Positions 14,562-16,817 of a DNA stretch of 16,817 bases are shown here, piece by piece. A program made the position numbers and the translations under genes. The notes below the pieces were generated by a model. It did no database searches, had not been told where the DNA came from, and was given only the letters and a program-made list of their open reading frames with translations. Every line of letters starts with the position of its first letter. Position 1 is the stretch's first letter. The DNA is from Candidatus Cloacimonadota bacterium (GTDB lineage: Bacteria > Cloacimonadota > Cloacimonadia > Cloacimonadales > Cloacimonadaceae), in contig JAQUHL010000006.1 of NCBI GenBank assembly GCA_028683635.1, positions 1 through 16,817 on the forward strand, in the 5' to 3' direction.

Positions 14562-15587
14562 ATGCTGAACAAACAGCTCTTGATCATTTTGGTAGCTTTG
14601 ATGCTCATTTTAATGAGTTGTGCAGAGCGCAACACTGCTTATAAGGCCAAAGAAGTGTTATCCCTGGTTCGTCAGATCCCTTTAGTGGGAAATCCGATGG
14701 ATATCGTTATAAACGCAGACACTGCTTATATAGCTCAGGATCAGGGTGGGTTTTCAATTCTCGATCTGAATAGTTACAACCTTAGATGGTTCACCAAAGT
14801 TATAGCTGCGGATGGATCCGAGGTGGGTTTGTACAAGATTCGGAGGTTGGACATCGTACCGGAAGAAAAGAAATTGTTTGTCAACGAAACTGAAGCTACC
14901 GATATGATAAGGATTTTCGATTATTCCAATCCCGATTCTCTGTTAGTTATTCCATCCATTACAGGTGGAACAACAGATATCGGGGACATGCAGTTTGAAG
15001 CTTTGGAAACTCCCTTGGGAAACTTTACAATTGAGGGTTATTTCTCCTCGAGCCGGGAGATCAAAAACGGGTTTTTCGATGACGTTACAAAAATGTGGGT
15101 AGGGAATCCCCCGGATATCTTAACTTCGGCTGTGGCCAGTGGACTTCATTGGGACAATGACTACATCTATTTTGCGATCCAACAGCGGGGTCTGGCTATT
15201 TACACGAAAGACGGATACAATTTGCTGAGTGAACTAACTCTTCCTGGCCAAGCCCAGAGAGTGTGCATCCAGGGAAACCATGCCTACCTTCCTCTGCGTC
15301 AGGCGGGATTTGCCATTGTGGATGTTACCGATAGAACTGCTCCGGTTCTCAAAAGTACTTATGACACCACAGGTTATGCCACTTCCATCGATGTGAGCGG
15401 GAATATGGCTGTGGTTAGCTCAGGTGGGGGAGGAATTTACCTCTTTGACATCACGGACAAATCCAATCCTGTATTGATCCAGAACCTTAGTTCCTGTGGA
15501 TATACAAACAACGCCCGGTTTTGGGGCAACAAACTGATAGTTGCCTCGCGGGATAATGGCCTATACATCTATTCTATCGAGAGATAA
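14562..15587 (+). CDS. LVIVD-repeat beta-propeller lipoprotein
   Basis: This is a 341-residue lipoprotein. Its signal sequence MLNKQLLIILVALMLILMSC ends in lipobox LMSC, so C20 should be the lipidated residue. The mature part consists of repeated beta-sheet blades of the LVIVD type: a first one near residues 50-80 (AYIAQDQGGFSILDLNS), and clear ones near the end (HAYLPLRQAGFAIVDVTDRT; GNMAVVSSGGGGIYLFDITD; NKLIVASRDNGLYIYSIE). The pattern is 'name-is-visible, then I.DvtD...P', typical of LVIVD proteins. They form a propeller-like fold at the cell surface or in the periplasm; a specific function is not known. It is a single-gene unit ending at the terminator 15611-15642. Confidence 0.88.
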   Translation: MLNKQLLIILVALMLILMSCAERNTAYKAKEVLSLVRQIPLVGNPMDIVINADTAYIAQDQGGFSILDLNSYNLRWFTKVIAADGSEVGLYKIRRLDIVPEEKKLFVNETEATDMIRIFDYSNPDSLLVIPSITGGTTDIGDMQFEALETPLGNFTIEGYFSSSREIKNGFFDDVTKMWVGNPPDILTSAVASGLHWDNDYIYFAIQQRGLAIYTKDGYNLLSELTLPGQAQRVCIQGNHAYLPLRQAGFAIVDVTDRTAPVLKSTYDTTGYATSIDVSGNMAVVSSGGGGIYLFDITDKSNPVLIQNLSSCGYTNNARFWGNKLIVASRDNGLYIYSIER

Positions 15588-15610
15588 TGATGCAATTTGC
15601 ACAGGATGTA

Positions 15611-15642
15611 AAAAAACCTGAGGAATAGTCTTCAGGTTTTTT
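15611..15642 (+). terminator. Intrinsic terminator of the lipoprotein gene
   Basis: An 11-base-pair stem (15611-15621 with 15632-15642; core ACCTGA/TCAGGT) encloses a 10-base loop and ends in TTTTTT, 24 bases after the stop codon. The flanking A run makes it potentially active in both directions, but the plus-strand gene is the natural client. Confidence 0.88.
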
Positions 15643-15675
15643 AGTGGTTGAGGTATGACCATGCACAATATACTA

Positions 15676-15705
15676 TTGAAAAGTACCCAAATTATGGAAC
15701 ATAAG
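15676..15705 (+). promoter_or_regulatory. Possible promoter of the C25 peptidase gene
   Basis: TTGAAA (15676-15681) and CATAAG (15700-15705) are 18 bases apart. A start site near 15712 would leave a 20-base leader before ATG 15733 and would exclude the upstream in-frame ATGs at 15661 and 15694. Matches are only fair. Confidence 0.3.
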
Positions 15706-15732
15706 AAAGATTACGTCGTTAAGAAGGTCAAC

Positions 15733-16817
15733 ATGAAACACAGTAAATCGCTTCTGCTCATATTGCTGATGACATTGTCGTCAATTCTTTGTGCAGCAGT
15801 CCCTGAGACAACCAAAGCCCTAAGAGTCATCAGCCAGAATCAAAACGAAATCAGGATGAAACTTTCGATTCCAACTCTGGATATCAAACCCGCAGAACTT
15901 GCTACTACGGATTTCCAGGAACTGAATCTTGAAGGTTTTGCCCAAACGGCAGAGACGGGAAAAGCCCAGTTACCTTTTATATCCACAACCCTTGCCATCC
16001 CGGCTAATGGAAACTTCCATGTTCAAGTGATCGAACGTGCGCAGAAAAGTATTGCCGGCATTGTTCTGAAGCCAGTTTTTGCCACTGATTCTGCCAGGGA
16101 AGCGGTTGAATATGATCATGCCTTTTATCAGAGCGAGGGGTTTTATCCCCGGCAAATTATGGAGCACACCAATCCCGTGATCATCAGAGATTTCAGAGTG
16201 GTTACGATTAGCATCTACCCTGTGCGCTGGAATCCTGCTACCCAGGAACTTTGTTACACAGAAGACTTGGATCTGGTTATCAGTTTTGATGGCTCTCCTT
16301 CTGAGAACGAAATGGCTGCTTATTCCGGTTACAGTAAGACGTTTGAAAAAGTCTATGAAGGGCTGATAGATAATTTTGATTATTACCGCACAACTGATGA
16401 TACTCCCCAGACTCCCAAAGTATTGCTCATCTACGGTAATTCCACAGATCAGACATATCTTTCCAAAGTTACAGAACTTGCAGATTGGAAACGCCAAAAA
16501 GGTTTTGATGTATTTAGTGTAAGCACATCAACTACAGGATCTTCCAATACTGCTATCAAGAACTATATTCAGGCCCGCTACGACAATCTTGATACCAGAC
16601 CGGACTTTATCATTCTCCTGGGTGACGTGGGTGGTAGCTATCCCATCCCTGCGTGGACGGAGAACGTATCCGGTTATAACGGAGAAGGGGATTATCCATA
16701 TACCTTTCTTGCGGGATCAGATCTCTTGGGAGATGCATATATCGGCAGAATCTCAGCCTCCAATCTTTCGGAATTGCAAATCCTTCTGAAAAAGATCTAT
16801 ACATATGAACAGAATAT
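15733..16817 (+). CDS. Peptidase C25 (gingipain-like), 3' end outside window
   Basis: The window holds the first 361 residues. MKHSKSLLLILLMTLSSILC is the start of a signal peptide. Residues about 30-220 resemble the C25 propeptide (PQLPFISTTLAIP-like section QLPFISTTLAIPA; VRWNPATQELCYTEDLDLVI; FYPRQIMEH). The peptidase domain begins near residue 228 (PKVLLIYGN, then LADWKRQKGFDVFSVST) and contains FIILLGDVGG (G297-D298) and GDAYIGRIS, typical of the gingipain fold. The catalytic His and Cys lie beyond the edge, so activity cannot be judged. ATG 15733 (AAGG 5 bases upstream) is preferred because it starts the signal peptide; in-frame ATGs at 15661 (GAGG 7 bases upstream) and 15694 are alternatives. 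Such proteases are secreted and in the FCB group often carry a C-terminal sorting domain. Confidence 0.88.
   Translation, partial: MKHSKSLLLILLMTLSSILCAAVPETTKALRVISQNQNEIRMKLSIPTLDIKPAELATTDFQELNLEGFAQTAETGKAQLPFISTTLAIPANGNFHVQVIERAQKSIAGIVLKPVFATDSAREAVEYDHAFYQSEGFYPRQIMEHTNPVIIRDFRVVTISIYPVRWNPATQELCYTEDLDLVISFDGSPSENEMAAYSGYSKTFEKVYEGLIDNFDYYRTTDDTPQTPKVLLIYGNSTDQTYLSKVTELADWKRQKGFDVFSVSTSTTGSSNTAIKNYIQARYDNLDTRPDFIILLGDVGGSYPIPAWTENVSGYNGEGDYPYTFLAGSDLLGDAYIGRISASNLSELQILLKKIYTYEQN

Overview
The window looks like ordinary chromosome from a Gram-negative, FCB-group-like bacterium; candidate phylum Cloacimonadota is my best guess. The reasons are a gingipain-type C25 peptidase with long propeptide, a secreted fibronectin-III protein, an LVIVD-repeat lipoprotein, an RqcH homologue next to recO, and moderate GC. 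The assignment is inference; there is no rRNA or other phylogenetic marker here. I see no transposase, integrase, phage gene or CRISPR array.

Layout. (1) 1-1991, minus strand: the N-terminal 663 residues of a large exported protein with two FN3 domains, running off the left edge. (2) 2134-2755, minus: a two-gene unit of a four-helix membrane protein and a small XRE-family repressor, with a promoter whose start site lies inside a palindrome (likely autoregulation). (3) 2952-3089: copy A of a 138-144 bp intergenic repeat. (4) 3099-4925, minus: a hybrid sensor kinase with a periplasmic NMT1/THI5-like solute-binding domain. (5) 5021-9748, minus: a complete 2-oxo acid (probably pyruvate) dehydrogenase operon in the order E1alpha, E1beta, E2, E3, with ATGA overlap or 8-11 bp gaps and a good promoter at 9781-9809. 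(6) 9920-10777, plus: an exported protein whose stop codon shares a base with tRNA-Thr(CGT), followed by a strong, probably bidirectional terminator. (7) 10802-11668, minus: a membrane-anchored coiled-coil protein. (8) 11758-13945, plus: rqcH overlapping recO. (9) 13946-14561: a 616 bp gene-free stretch rich in short repeats, holding copy B of the intergenic repeat in inverted orientation. (10) 14562-15587, plus: an LVIVD-repeat lipoprotein with a clear terminator. (11) 15733 to the right edge, plus: the N-terminal part of a C25 (gingipain-like) peptidase.

How it fits together. The pdh operon converts a 2-oxo acid, CoA and NAD+ to acyl-CoA, CO2 and NADH. The sensor kinase lies 95 bp downstream on the same strand with no evident terminator between, so it may be co-transcribed. 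RqcH (ribosome rescue), tRNA-Thr and RecO (recombinational repair) are housekeeping. The outer blocks encode cell-surface or secreted proteins. The observations most worth a second look are the inverted pair of MITE-like repeats 11 kb apart, the reuse of their terminal octamer AAAAGACC nearby, the stop codon that is split by tRNA 5' processing, the altered NAD-binding motif of the E3 subunit, and the palindrome placed on the start site of the XRE operon.
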